This document shows positions 1 to 8,515 of a stretch of DNA of 64,000 nt, piece by piece. How positions within the stretch are numbered: the stretch's first letter is position 1; each line of letters begins with the position of its first letter. The notes beneath the pieces are model-generated. The model did not search any database. It was not told where the DNA came from and was given only the letters and a program-made list of their open reading frames with translations. Both the position numbers and the translations under genes were made by a program. The DNA is from an uncultured Pseudomonadota bacterium (GTDB lineage Bacteria > Pseudomonadota > Gammaproteobacteria > Burkholderiales > JALYOK01), in NCBI GenBank assembly GCA_902826775.1, contig CADEHE010000015.1, forward strand, positions 41,679 through 105,678, in the 5' to 3' direction.

Positions 1-74
1 ACACCTGCTGCCGTGGCCAAGCCGGTCGCGAGTACGGCAAGTCCCGCCAGCTGCATGCGCTGCCAAGATGTCAT
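1..74 (-). CDS. Start of a secreted protein, cut by the left edge
   Basis: Only the first 24 or so codons lie in the window. The ATG is at 74 on the minus strand, preceded by AGAGGAT as a possible ribosome binding site. The peptide starts MTSWQRMQLAGLAVLA and continues with small hydrophobic residues (TGLATAAG), which is a typical Sec signal peptide. The product therefore goes to the periplasm or outer membrane. Nothing of the mature protein is visible, so no function can be given. A copy of the 13-bp palindrome found before the quinoprotein genes lies 139 bp upstream, so it may belong to the same regulon. Confidence 0.6.
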   Translation of the reverse strand, partial: MTSWQRMQLAGLAVLATGLATAAG

Positions 75-212
75 TTCTCAATCCTCTTTGAGTGTGTGAT
101 TCGACTGCCTTCCCGCCAGAGGGGTCTGCCGGGCACGTACCTCCTGAGCAGTCGGGAGCAATGCTACGCAACAACGCACGTACGGTTTACAGATCAATTC
201 CTAGATTTAACC

Positions 213-225
213 AGGAATTTCTCCC
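213..225. promoter_or_regulatory. 13-bp palindrome, copy 1 (AGGAATTTCTCCC)
   Basis: This is an inverted repeat of the form RGGA-N5-TCCY with an A/T-rich centre. It lies in the gap 75-360, upstream of the partial secreted-protein gene that starts at 74. Five further copies precede quinoprotein-cluster genes (2724, 8316, 8343, 11358, 14073). I infer a regulator binding site. The rest of this gap shows no gene. Confidence 0.45.
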
Positions 226-360
226 ATCTCTAGATCAATCTTCTGTGTGCTTTTGCGCGAATGACTTGATTTAGTTGGATAAATGAAATCATTATTTGAG
301 TTGAGTCAACGATTCAGGAAAGCGGCGGGAAGCCAGGGCGGCCACCCCGCCGCATTTCAT

Positions 361-2502
361 TTATCGCATGACCGCTTTCTCAGCTGCCAAGTCCTTCTGT
401 AATACACGCGCGCGACTAGCAATATATGCACGCAGCGCTTCGGAATCTTCTGGAGAGAGTGTCTTGCCCCAGCCGGGCATTCCCTTACTCTCCAGCGCGC
501 CCTTCAAAACGATTTCTTCGAAGGCGGCGCGATTGGAGGGAATGGGGGAACGTCTCAAATCCGGAACCATGTTGTTGGTATTCATGCCGAAACCGTGGCA
601 GAACACGCAATTGCCGAACAACTGCCCACCCTTGGCCACTTGCTCGTCGGTGAACTTGTCCGGTGCGACCATCGCCTCTAGTACTGGCTTGGTATTGTCC
701 GGAAGCGTTGCTGACCCACCCAGCTTAAAAACTAGCACTCTTCCATTCTTGCCGACTTTTGCGTTCATAAAGAAGGGAACGTGTAACGCGTTTGATCCAC
801 CGAACCCTGCCAGAACAGCTATATATTGATCGCCTTTGACCGCATAAGACATCGCGCCCGCAACAATGCCGTCAAACCCCTGCCAGCTCCAAACTTTCTG
901 TCCGGTGTCGGCACGATACGCGACAAAGCGGCCGTCAGGTGTGCCTTGAAATACTAGATCTCCACCTGTTGCTAACACACCAGCCGAAGCAACCCCACCG
1001 TGATTGACGCGCCAGGCTTCGGCCTGCCGTACAGGATCCCAGGCCACGAGATGTCCTTCGGTGCGCATGGCCTGAATCTTGCGCTCCGGTTCGTCCTGCG
1101 GACCCGCATTTTGCTTAGAGGTAATGCCCAAATTCCACGCACCATGACCAGGTTGGTACTTAAAACTCCCGTCGTCCGCGTACCCGAAGGGAATATTCTG
1201 CACGGGCAGGTAGACAAGGTTCGTTTTTGGGCTGTAGGCCATAGGGTGCCAGTTGTGCGCACCGAAGGGGCCTGGAATCGCCAGGAAGTCGCCGCCCGTG
1301 ATCCCATACCGCGCCTGCTCATAGACCACCGGCCGTCCCGACTCTATGTTTACCCCGGATGCCCAGTTCACGGTCGCGAACTGCTCCGCGGAAATCAACT
1401 TACCGCTCTTCCGATCAACCACGTAAAAGAAGCCATTCTTCGGTGCGTGCAATGCAACTTTGCGTTTGGTGCCGTTGATACTCAGTTCCGACAAAATGAT
1501 GGGCTGCACTGAAGTGTAGTCCCAGTCGTCCCCGGGTGTTTGCTGGTAATGCCATCTATACTCACCCGTATTGGCATCGAGTGCCAGCATTGATGCAACG
1601 AAGAGGTTATCCCCTTGATTACCAGAGCGCGCCTTCCAGCTCCATGGGTTAGGGTTGCCCGTCCCGACAATAATTTGGTCAAAGTCGGGGTCATAGACAA
1701 TCGCGTCCCATGCAGTGCCGCCACCGCCGGTTTGCTTCCATGCACCATCTCCCCAGGTGAAATAGCCTTTCTCCATGTGGATCTTGTCCGATGCGGCCCC
1801 ATCCGGTTTATTGTCGGGGTTTGGGGTAATGTAGAAGCGCCAAGCCAGCTTTCCCGTTTCTGCATCGTACGCCGTGACGTATCCTCGCACTCCATACTCG
1901 GACCCGCTGTTGCCGATGATCACCTTACCCTTAAAGGCCCGTGGCGCACCGGTAATTGAGTAGGGCTTAGACTGATCCACCGTGACGACCGACCAAACCT
2001 CCTTACCAGTGGCAGCGTCCAGCGCTATAAGTCGACCGTCCAACGTTCCCACATAGATCTTTCCGTTCCATGCGGCCACGCCACGGTTTACGAGATCACA
2101 ACAGACGCTTTTCGCAATCGTACCTGGTACTTTTGGATCGAAGCGCCATAGCTCTTTGCCTGTTGCTGCGTCGTAGGCGTAGACTTTTGACCAAGATGTG
2201 CTCGTGTACATCACACCATCGACAACGAGGGGCGTTGCCTGCTGTCCCCTATTGGTATCGAAATCCGCATACCACGCGAGCTTCAAATTGGCAATGTTCG
2301 TCGTGTTAATTTGAGCGAGCGGACTGTAATGTGCTTCTGCGTAAGTCCCGCCGTGAGTCATCCAGTTATGTGGTTCCTTTTCCGCTTTGAGCAAGCGAGA
2401 AGCATCCACTTTCGCGTGCTCCGCCGCACCGCCTGCCGCCGAAAGACTCAGCATCGCAGCGACGAACAACCCAGCCGCACGCCCCAGCATTTTGGCCTTC
2501 AT
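361..2502 (-). CDS. Quinohaemoprotein alcohol dehydrogenase (PQQ plus haem c), DH1
   Basis: Periplasmic PQQ-dependent alcohol dehydrogenase with a fused cytochrome c domain, 713 aa. Residues 1-27 form a signal peptide. An eight-bladed propeller follows, with the vicinal Cys pair C134-C135 typical of quinoprotein alcohol dehydrogenases. Metal ligands appear as E202 (SEYGVRG) and N283 (TGNPNPW). The catalytic Asp is D328 in DDWDYT; T330 two residues later marks the calcium type rather than the lanthanide type. The C-terminal haem motif is CVFCH (632-636), with M675 in KGMPGW as likely sixth ligand. Length and order match type II quinohaemoprotein alcohol dehydrogenases, so electrons should pass from PQQ through the built-in haem. 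It is transcribed alone on the minus strand. The substrate cannot be told from the sequence. Confidence 0.93.
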   Translation of the reverse strand: MKAKMLGRAAGLFVAAMLSLSAAGGAAEHAKVDASRLLKAEKEPHNWMTHGGTYAEAHYSPLAQINTTNIANLKLAWYADFDTNRGQQATPLVVDGVMYTSTSWSKVYAYDAATGKELWRFDPKVPGTIAKSVCCDLVNRGVAAWNGKIYVGTLDGRLIALDAATGKEVWSVVTVDQSKPYSITGAPRAFKGKVIIGNSGSEYGVRGYVTAYDAETGKLAWRFYITPNPDNKPDGAASDKIHMEKGYFTWGDGAWKQTGGGGTAWDAIVYDPDFDQIIVGTGNPNPWSWKARSGNQGDNLFVASMLALDANTGEYRWHYQQTPGDDWDYTSVQPIILSELSINGTKRKVALHAPKNGFFYVVDRKSGKLISAEQFATVNWASGVNIESGRPVVYEQARYGITGGDFLAIPGPFGAHNWHPMAYSPKTNLVYLPVQNIPFGYADDGSFKYQPGHGAWNLGITSKQNAGPQDEPERKIQAMRTEGHLVAWDPVRQAEAWRVNHGGVASAGVLATGGDLVFQGTPDGRFVAYRADTGQKVWSWQGFDGIVAGAMSYAVKGDQYIAVLAGFGGSNALHVPFFMNAKVGKNGRVLVFKLGGSATLPDNTKPVLEAMVAPDKFTDEQVAKGGQLFGNCVFCHGFGMNTNNMVPDLRRSPIPSNRAAFEEIVLKGALESKGMPGWGKTLSPEDSEALRAYIASRARVLQKDLAAEKAVMR

Positions 2503-3014
2503 ATGCGATCTCCTCTATTCTCAACTTTGGTAGTCGTTTGGCGTTGTCCGCCAATCCACTGTTAGTAGTGCGATTAAACTCCTCAGGCAACAGTCGCTCG
2601 CCCAGCTATTTGCATGAGAAGGTCGCCGATTCTGGTCCTCGTAGTCGTTCTGCGACTAGAGATATGCTCCTCGCGGAAGCAGGATTGCCTACCGTATGAG
2701 GGTAGAAAAATGCTGGCCGCTGCGGGAAAATTTCCTGGAAGATACGCGAATCATGCAGCAGTTGTCAGCGATGATGTTGTCACAGTCCCGCGAACTCTTA
2801 GGAACAGCCGCCATCGAAGCTTGGCATGGCCGCTTGCTCTAAACCAAAATTCTGGTAGCGTTCGACTTCGGCATGTCTAAGGCACAATCGCCAATTCGAC
2901 TTTGCGATTGAAACGGTCCCTAGCAGACCCGATTGATCGTCGCTGTGCGCCGGACACAAGTTGTTGAACGAACTCTGAACTGTAGTGATTTGCGGAAGGC
3001 ACCTGGAGATGAAG
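2503..3014. other. Divergent intergenic region between DH1 and the Sel1 gene
   Basis: About 510 bases without a convincing gene. It must hold the promoters of DH1 (minus) and of the Sel1-repeat gene (plus). The only clear element is the palindrome at 2724-2736. TTGGCATGGCCGCTTGC at 2821 resembles a sigma-54 promoter but has one base too many between GG and GC. Confidence 0.6.
2724..2736. promoter_or_regulatory. 13-bp palindrome, copy 2 (GGGAAAATTTCCT)
   Basis: Same RGGA-N5-TCCY pattern as the other five copies. It lies about 220 bp upstream of the DH1 start at 2502 on the minus strand. Regulatory role inferred from recurrence upstream of quinoprotein genes. Confidence 0.5.
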
Positions 3015-4478
3015 ATGAGGATGCGAGCATTGGAGCTAGCAGCGATGGCGGTCGCCAGCGTTGCCGCCATGGGCAGCGCCTATGCCGACGTCGAACGAGG
3101 CATCGATGCGTATAACAAGGGCGACTTCAAGAGCGCCCTTGCAGAACTGAGAACGGCAAGCCAAGCAGGCGACGCCAAGGCGCAGTTTTACCTTGGCGAG
3201 ATGTATGACAAGGGCCGTGGCGTGCCGCAAGATTTCGTGGAATCCGCGAGGTGGTACCGATCCGCAGCGGACAACAGTCACCTCGACGCACAAGACCTAC
3301 TTTGCTCGCGCTTCTTCTTTGGCCAAGCGAGCTTACCAAAGGATGCCGCTGCAGCGCTGGGGTATTGCTCGCTTGCGGGCAAAGCCGGGCGCGCGTACTC
3401 AGCTTATCTGGCTGGGCACCTGCTAGAACACGGGGAAAACGTGACGCACGATAAACCCCGTGCCGTGGAGTTCTATCGAATCGCTGCCGAGGCCGGCAAT
3501 GTCGATGCGCAGGAGGCGCTCGGCAGCATCTACTTCTTTGGCACCGCCGTAACCCAAGATCACGTCCAGGCGGAAAAATGGCTCCGGCCTGTCGCCGAGG
3601 CAGGACGCGCATTCTCGCAATATCTCTTAGGCTATCTGTTGGAAGCCGGAAAGGGCGTGAATGCGGATGCTACCGAAGCCGCTCGTTGGTATCGAAAGGC
3701 GGCGGACCAGGGCAACGCTCAGGCTATGGCAAGCCTCGCCGCTTTGTACATCGCGGGCAGCGGTGTCGATAAGGACGAATCCGAAGCGCTGAAATGGCTG
3801 ATCAAAGCCGCTGATAAGGAAGAGGCCTCGGCGTACTATCCGATAGGGTGGGCCTACTTTCAAGGCAAGGGGGTCGAGCAAGACGATGCGGTAGCGCTGA
3901 AGTGGATGACCAAAGCCGCGGACAAGGGAAACGCTCAAGCGCAGTTCATGGCGGGGTTGCTTAGCGAAACCAACAGAAAATCGCCGCCGGATTTAGCCGC
4001 CGCAGCGAAGTGGTATCGCGCAGCCGCCGAGCAAGGCAACACCGACGCGATGCAACCGCTTGCGCGACTCTACTTTGACGGCAACGGTGTTCCACAAGAT
4101 CTAAGCGAAGCAGCCAAATGGTATCAAAAGGCCGCCGAAAGCGGTAATGCTCTGGCGCAGTACGCCCTGGGCTACCTTTTCGAGCACGGCAAGGGCTTAG
4201 CCATCGACGATGGCCAAGCCGCTCATTGGTATCAAGCCGCAGCTGCGCAAGGTAACGCGCACGCCCAGTTGCGCGTAGGTTGGTTGTACTTCGAGGGCAA
4301 AGGCGTGGCAAAGGACTTGTTAGTAGCGCACATGTGGAGCAATTTAGCTGCCGCTAGCTTGTCCGACAGCTCTCGTGCTGACGCCGAAAAGCAGCGCGAC
4401 TACATTGCCAGCCAACTTTCTCCGGAAGATCTTTCGAAGGCGCAGCAACTGGCGCGCGAATGGAAGCCCAAGAGTTGA
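3015..4478 (+). CDS. Secreted Sel1-repeat (TPR-like) protein
   Basis: Protein of about 487 aa made almost wholly of Sel1 repeats. After a signal peptide ending near AYA-DVERG there are about eleven 36-residue units with the pattern A-Q-x-x-L-G-x-x-Y-x-x-G-x-G-V-x-x-D-x-x-x-A-x-x-W-Y. Such repeats form an alpha-solenoid used for protein-protein contacts. The start is chosen at 3015 because GGAG at 3005-3008 is six bases before it; ATG 3009 and GTG 2985 are in the same frame but fit the ribosome site poorly. It is monocistronic and divergent from DH1. The binding partner is unknown; location is probably periplasmic. Confidence 0.85.
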   Translation: MRMRALELAAMAVASVAAMGSAYADVERGIDAYNKGDFKSALAELRTASQAGDAKAQFYLGEMYDKGRGVPQDFVESARWYRSAADNSHLDAQDLLCSRFFFGQASLPKDAAAALGYCSLAGKAGRAYSAYLAGHLLEHGENVTHDKPRAVEFYRIAAEAGNVDAQEALGSIYFFGTAVTQDHVQAEKWLRPVAEAGRAFSQYLLGYLLEAGKGVNADATEAARWYRKAADQGNAQAMASLAALYIAGSGVDKDESEALKWLIKAADKEEASAYYPIGWAYFQGKGVEQDDAVALKWMTKAADKGNAQAQFMAGLLSETNRKSPPDLAAAAKWYRAAAEQGNTDAMQPLARLYFDGNGVPQDLSEAAKWYQKAAESGNALAQYALGYLFEHGKGLAIDDGQAAHWYQAAAAQGNAHAQLRVGWLYFEGKGVAKDLLVAHMWSNLAAASLSDSSRADAEKQRDYIASQLSPEDLSKAQQLAREWKPKS

Positions 4479-4681
4479 AGTGGCGGGAACGGTGCGCCCA
4501 ACTCAACTTAACGTGCAATCGGCGGCGGATAGACCCGTCCATCGAGCTATCGCCGGAATCGTAAGCCCCCCATTCGAAGCAAGCGCCTGACCGATCTGAG
4601 CTCCGACTCGGCCTATCCTAGCGCAGCACTCGCCAACGTCTGCAACGCTTCCGATAGAATTGGGCATCGGAGCAGACAGAC

Positions 4682-5497
4682 TCAGTTGCAGACATACCCA
4701 CTGGTCAGAATGAGCTTAAGCGGCTGCCCCGATTCCCCTCCTTCCCACAATCCAATCTTCAAGCTCTGAGGCGTTGCATTGTAACCCGCCGAACACACTT
4801 GCCGAACGTACAACCACGGGGAACTCGGGCTAGAGTAGTTATAGAGTTCGCACGTTTGCGGGTCATTGGCATCAGAATCAACCCAGAAATTCATCCATCC
4901 CAAATTAAGGTCGGCCGCCGTGCCCGGCGGGACAATCTGGCTGATTCCCTTCGTCGTACGCCCGACGTATTCCAGATACTTCTTGGCTCCCGAGCTCATG
5001 TCGTACCCGGCGAGCGCGGGCACCGTACTCTTGACGGCACGCCTGATATTGTTCGCTTCGAAAGGAAAGGGGTTGCCTTGCATCCAGCCCGCGGTGTTTA
5101 AAGCTACGCGCATGCGCAGGATGTACGTGTTTGAGGTATCGCAGCTCGTCCCTGCTCCTTTGCAGTACAACTGGTCGTAAAGCGTGCCGACAGTTACACT
5201 GTTGCCGAGTATCGGAGCCGATCGGCTCAGCTTCAAGATAAAGCCGTTCAAATCTGAGGATGACACCTTACAAGCGGCATTGGTCGTAGATTGGGTCTTA
5301 ACTGGAATTTGATTGCCAAATGGCGGCGCGTTGCCGGGATTATTGACACAACTGATTGGCTGCGGCGCCAAGATGGTTTTCGGATTGCAGGTCAGGTAAG
5401 GCGCGCCGCTCGTTGGCGGTGAGACCCATCCGGCAGTTGCAACCTTCGCCAAACAAAGACCAAATGAGAGCAAACTTAAACTCAATTTGGCTTGCAT
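4682..5497 (-). CDS. Secreted protein of unknown function, family A (copy 1)
   Basis: 271 aa with a signal peptide (residues 1-22, ending VATAG) and at least eight cysteines in the mature part, which suggests disulfides in the periplasm or outside the cell. I do not recognise a known domain. It is clearly related to 30742-31605: both share VGTLYD or IGTLYD, an N-T-A-x-W segment, KSTV, EYxGRTxKG, DxNANDP, SPWxYVRQ and a final SGYVCN or TGYICN. The more distant 29891-30652 belongs to the same family. It is the last gene of the DH2 operon (start 13 bases after the cytochrome at 5511-5966), so it probably serves the quinoprotein system, perhaps in substrate binding or surface display. Function is inference only. 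Confidence 0.75.
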   Translation of the reverse strand: MQAKLSLSLLSFGLCLAKVATAGWVSPPTSGAPYLTCNPKTILAPQPISCVNNPGNAPPFGNQIPVKTQSTTNAACKVSSSDLNGFILKLSRSAPILGNSVTVGTLYDQLYCKGAGTSCDTSNTYILRMRVALNTAGWMQGNPFPFEANNIRRAVKSTVPALAGYDMSSGAKKYLEYVGRTTKGISQIVPPGTAADLNLGWMNFWVDSDANDPQTCELYNYSSPSSPWLYVRQVCSAGYNATPQSLKIGLWEGGESGQPLKLILTSGYVCN

Positions 5498-5510
5498 ACA
5501 TCGCTCCTCA

Positions 5511-5966
5511 TTACTTTCGCAAACTGGTCACGTACGCCATGATCTTTAGAATGTCATCCTGCGATAGCGTGCCACGCAGTGGTACCATCGCTGCAGCAGC
5601 ACCGCCGTAGATGGTTTCAAAGACACCCTTGTCGCTGTTGTTCTTTGGGTAGAGATAAGCGTCGTCAATCAAGCTAGGTCCCATCCGGCCATTCGCTTTG
5701 ATGCCGTGACAGATTGCGCAGCGCTCCAGGAAAATCGCGCCACCACGTTCAATCGCTTCCGCTTCGCCGCGATAGGCATTCTTGGCGGTTTTATGAAACT
5801 GACGCACCGCCTCTGTCACCGTTTCGCCCTCCGCCGGCGAGACATCAAGCGGCTCGTCAGAAAAGGTCGAACGAAAATCTAGCACGGCAGAATCCGGGCT
5901 GGCAAACCCCGCGCAGGCAATCAGCAGCAACGCGGCCGCAAAACGGGAGTCTATAGTCATCGCCAT
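5511..5966 (-). CDS. Periplasmic cytochrome c (canonical CXXCH)
   Basis: 151 aa class I cytochrome c. Residues 1-24 are a signal peptide (ending in GFAS). The single haem site is CAICH in the context FLERCAICHG, and MVPLRG further on probably supplies the axial Met. The C-terminal helix is DILKIMAYVTSLRK, typical of this family. It sits between the secreted family-A gene and the CXXXCH cytochrome, 13 bases from each, in the operon led by DH2, so it is a likely electron acceptor for that dehydrogenase. The gap of about 90 residues between signal peptide and haem is longer than in minimal cytochromes and contains an unassigned N-terminal segment. Confidence 0.9.
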   Translation of the reverse strand: MAMTIDSRFAAALLLIACAGFASPDSAVLDFRSTFSDEPLDVSPAEGETVTEAVRQFHKTAKNAYRGEAEAIERGGAIFLERCAICHGIKANGRMGPSLIDDAYLYPKNNSDKGVFETIYGGAAAAMVPLRGTLSQDDILKIMAYVTSLRK

Positions 5967-5979
5967 GATTGAAGCTGGC

Positions 5980-6420
5980 TCAATGCGCCTCCCGCAGCGA
6001 TACGATATAAGCGATCACCTGCCAGATCTTTTCCTCCGCAAGCACGCCCTTCCATGCCGGCATCGGATCGACGCGACGGCGCCCATTCGAAATGGTGTAG
6101 TACAGCGTCGATACGCTCAAGTCCGCGCGGCCGCGCAACGCAGGTCCGCGCTTCGCGTGCCCCTCGCTGCCATGACAGTACCCCGCGCACACGCCATTGA
6201 ACGTCTGCCGCCCTTGCTCAATGCTCTCTGCGCTGCGCAAGTCGACACCCGCGGTCTTCTCCGGCGGCGGCCATTCCTCGGCGCTGACCGGTTGCGCCAG
6301 CGCCAACAACAAAGAAAAAAGCGCTGCCAGTGGCAGCGCTAAAGTTGGTGGGAGGTAGTGGAGAGGTCGGTATGGTAACTCTCCCCAAATATTCACCAAC
6401 AGGAGGCTTTCAAGGCGCAT
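5980..6420 (-). CDS. Cytochrome c with unusual CXXXCH haem motif
   Basis: 146 aa with a long N-terminal region (about 45 residues) containing a hydrophobic signal segment that ends PVSA-EEW. The haem site reads GVCAGYCHG, that is C-x3-C-H instead of C-x2-C-H; I read this from the codons tgc gcg ggg tac tgt cat, so it is not a translation error. The rest is class I-like: a KRGPALRGR loop, DPMPAWKG with a candidate Met ligand, and a final helix IWQVIAYIVSLREAH. Only five bases separate it from DH2 upstream, so it is the most likely direct electron acceptor of DH2. A second cytochrome with the same spacing follows DH4 (16262-16615). N-terminal start may be internal. Confidence 0.85.
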   Translation of the reverse strand: MRLESLLLVNIWGELPYRPLHYLPPTLALPLAALFSLLLALAQPVSAEEWPPPEKTAGVDLRSAESIEQGRQTFNGVCAGYCHGSEGHAKRGPALRGRADLSVSTLYYTISNGRRRVDPMPAWKGVLAEEKIWQVIAYIVSLREAH

Positions 6421-6425
6421 CGTAC

Positions 6426-8237
6426 TCAGTGTTCATTTGCTTGAAGTGAGCTAGTTTGAACGCGCTTGTTAGATTTTTGGTGGACAGCGGCGCTGTGCGC
6501 CTTTGCTTTGCTGGGCAGTTTGAAGGCGAACAATGTTGCGCCGGGCGGAAAATCCTTGGTTTCAGGCATTGCTTCTGCCAGCCCGAAGAACACATGCGAG
6601 CCAATGCCGCTTGGCACCAGCACGTACTGCTCGCCCTTAGCAGCGTAAGTCACGATGCCCCCACGAATGCCCGAGCCCGTGTTAAAGCTCCAGAGCGTCT
6701 TGCCGGTTTCGCCGTCGTAGGCGTACACACGCCCGCGCATGTCGCCGCTGAATACTACGCGCCCTTTGGTCGACAGCACCCCGGAAAGGCGCGGATACTT
6801 GTCGTGCACCGACCACTTCTTCTTGCCAGTAAGTGGATTCCACGCATCCAGTGCCCCATGCACGACATCGTTGGGCGGTGCGACGTGGGAGATGTCCGCG
6901 CCAGCGTACCAATTGGGTAGCGGCTCAAGCTGCGGTTTCTCAGGACGCGTTTTGGCGATCGTGCATAACTCTTGGCGCGAGTTATACCAAAGTTTGGTGT
7001 CCGGATTGTAGGATCCTGCGTTCCAACTTCTGCCGCCATTCATGGAAGGGCAGAACATGTGACCTTCTGAAGTCGCGGGCGGATTGCGGCCAATCAACTG
7101 CCCGGTCTTGGGGTCGACGTTCTTAACGAAGCTGACGTGTTTATTGATGGTCCAGACGTTCTCGATCTTACCGTTGGTCCGATCGTAGACATACACAAAG
7201 CCGCTCTTGGCTTGATGCACCGCGAGCTTCTTCGACCCTTGATCAATAAGTACGAATTCGCCCAAAGTTGAATCGTAGTCCCAGTCATCGTGCGGATGCT
7301 CTTGGAAATACCATTTCAGCTCGCCCGTGTCGGGATTCAGAGCAACTACCGATGACGCGTACAAGTTGTCGCCCGGCCGCGCGCCCACGCGATCACTGCG
7401 CCGAAACCCTTTCTCGCCATCTGCAGCCGGTGCCCAATCAAACCAAGGCGTCGGATTCGAAGTCCCGTAGATAATCAGATTTTGTTCGGCATCGTAACTG
7501 CCTACGTGCCAGGCTCCGACGCCAGCATATTTTGCACTCGACTCGCCTTGATCGTTATTGCCCCAGGTATCATCCTTCACTGGGTCGAAATACCAAATCT
7601 TCTCGCCCGTCTTGGCATTGAGACCGAAGATGCCGCCGCCACGCGCAGGCATACCGCCCTGCGTAGAACCGAAAATAGCCTTGTCTTTAACAAGCAGCGG
7701 CGGCGAAGTGAACAAGCAACCGCACTTCATCGTATCGACAAGCTGCGTGACCCACACTTCCTTACCGGTCTTAGCGTCAAGGGCGATGGCACGGCCGTCA
7801 GACGTCCCGGCATACACCAGCCCATTACCCACCGATACGCCTCTGTTGTAGGGCGCGGTGGCAATCTGCTCCACTTCCGGCTTATTCTTCGCGTAGTAGT
7901 GCCATATCTCCTCGCCGCTCGCACCGTCGATTGCGAACACGCGGTTGTAAGAACCCGAATAGTAGACTACCCCATCCAGAACCACTGGCGTCGCCTGCAA
8001 ACCGTGCGTGATGGCACCAGGCTGATGCGTCCAAGCGACCTGCAGCTTTCCGACATTGCCGCGATTGATCTTGGCGAGCGGGCTGTAGCGCCAAGCATTG
8101 TAGGTGCGGTGATAAGACGGCCAATCCTCGGCTTTCGCCTGCGCAATGGTGTCCACCTCAGCATTGGCGGTTGCGCTGCCCAGTACAAGAGCCGCCAGCC
8201 CTGCAAAGATTGCCTCTTTCATCCACACTTTTGCCAT
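6426..8237 (-). CDS. PQQ-dependent dehydrogenase with lanthanide-type Asp, DH2
   Basis: 603 aa periplasmic quinoprotein without a haem domain. The start at 8237 is preceded by AAGGAGGGGGAG, far better than the upstream in-frame start at 8330, and gives a clean signal peptide (ending ATANA). Catalytic Asp is D320 in DDWDYDS. D322, two residues on, is the extra Asp that marks XoxF/PedH/ExaF-type lanthanide sites, and N261 (TSNPTPW) is a second ligand. Two expected features are missing. The vicinal Cys pair is replaced (IATAPYNRG), with a CGC at 172-174 instead. The metal-binding Glu segment reads TQGGMPARGG without an acidic residue. It leads an operon with two cytochromes c and a secreted family-A protein. 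Metal and substrate are predictions only. Confidence 0.9.
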   Translation of the reverse strand: MAKVWMKEAIFAGLAALVLGSATANAEVDTIAQAKAEDWPSYHRTYNAWRYSPLAKINRGNVGKLQVAWTHQPGAITHGLQATPVVLDGVVYYSGSYNRVFAIDGASGEEIWHYYAKNKPEVEQIATAPYNRGVSVGNGLVYAGTSDGRAIALDAKTGKEVWVTQLVDTMKCGCLFTSPPLLVKDKAIFGSTQGGMPARGGGIFGLNAKTGEKIWYFDPVKDDTWGNNDQGESSAKYAGVGAWHVGSYDAEQNLIIYGTSNPTPWFDWAPAADGEKGFRRSDRVGARPGDNLYASSVVALNPDTGELKWYFQEHPHDDWDYDSTLGEFVLIDQGSKKLAVHQAKSGFVYVYDRTNGKIENVWTINKHVSFVKNVDPKTGQLIGRNPPATSEGHMFCPSMNGGRSWNAGSYNPDTKLWYNSRQELCTIAKTRPEKPQLEPLPNWYAGADISHVAPPNDVVHGALDAWNPLTGKKKWSVHDKYPRLSGVLSTKGRVVFSGDMRGRVYAYDGETGKTLWSFNTGSGIRGGIVTYAAKGEQYVLVPSGIGSHVFFGLAEAMPETKDFPPGATLFAFKLPSKAKAHSAAVHQKSNKRVQTSSLQANEH

Positions 8238-8315
8238 GTCTCCCCCTCCTTGTAGTGGGGGCGATATTGGCGCATGACCGCAGTGTCGGATAGTGAGAAA
8301 CGCCCCAACATACGC

Positions 8316-8328
8316 AGGAGAAACTCCC
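8316..8328. promoter_or_regulatory. 13-bp palindrome, copy 3 (AGGAGAAACTCCC)
   Basis: RGGA-N5-TCCY palindrome in the divergent gap between DH2 (start 8237, minus) and the GSDH gene (start 8516, plus). It is 79 bp from the DH2 start. A second copy begins 27 bp further on, a spacing of about two and a half helical turns. Confidence 0.5.
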
Positions 8329-8342
8329 ACCGTCTGACGTTT

Positions 8343-8355
8343 AGGAATTTTTCCT
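8343..8355. promoter_or_regulatory. 13-bp palindrome, copy 4 (AGGAATTTTTCCT)
   Basis: The most symmetric copy, with perfect AGGAA/TTCCT arms. Together with copy 3 it forms a tandem pair able to serve both divergent genes, DH2 and the GSDH at 8516. A looser relative, AGGATTACTTTCC, lies at 8396 but has one extra central base. Confidence 0.55.
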
Positions 8356-8515
8356 GTTTCATACGGGATTTTTTCATCGGACTTTCTCGCAGCAAAGGAT
8401 TACTTTCCGGAGCGGCGAGAGTCTAGGTCGAAGGACAAGACCGCCTTGATATTTGACGCGCATATTCACTGTACTTTTAGCGACATCCAAAAGAGATAGA
8501 GAGAGAGGAGATTGC

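Noticed and set aside
2821..2838. TTGGCATGGCCGCTTGC as a sigma-54 promoter
   Set aside because: Eleven bases separate GG and GC; sigma-54 promoters need ten.
8396..8408. AGGATTACTTTCC as a seventh palindrome copy
   Set aside because: Its arms are separated by six bases instead of five and one outer base fails, so it was left out of the count.
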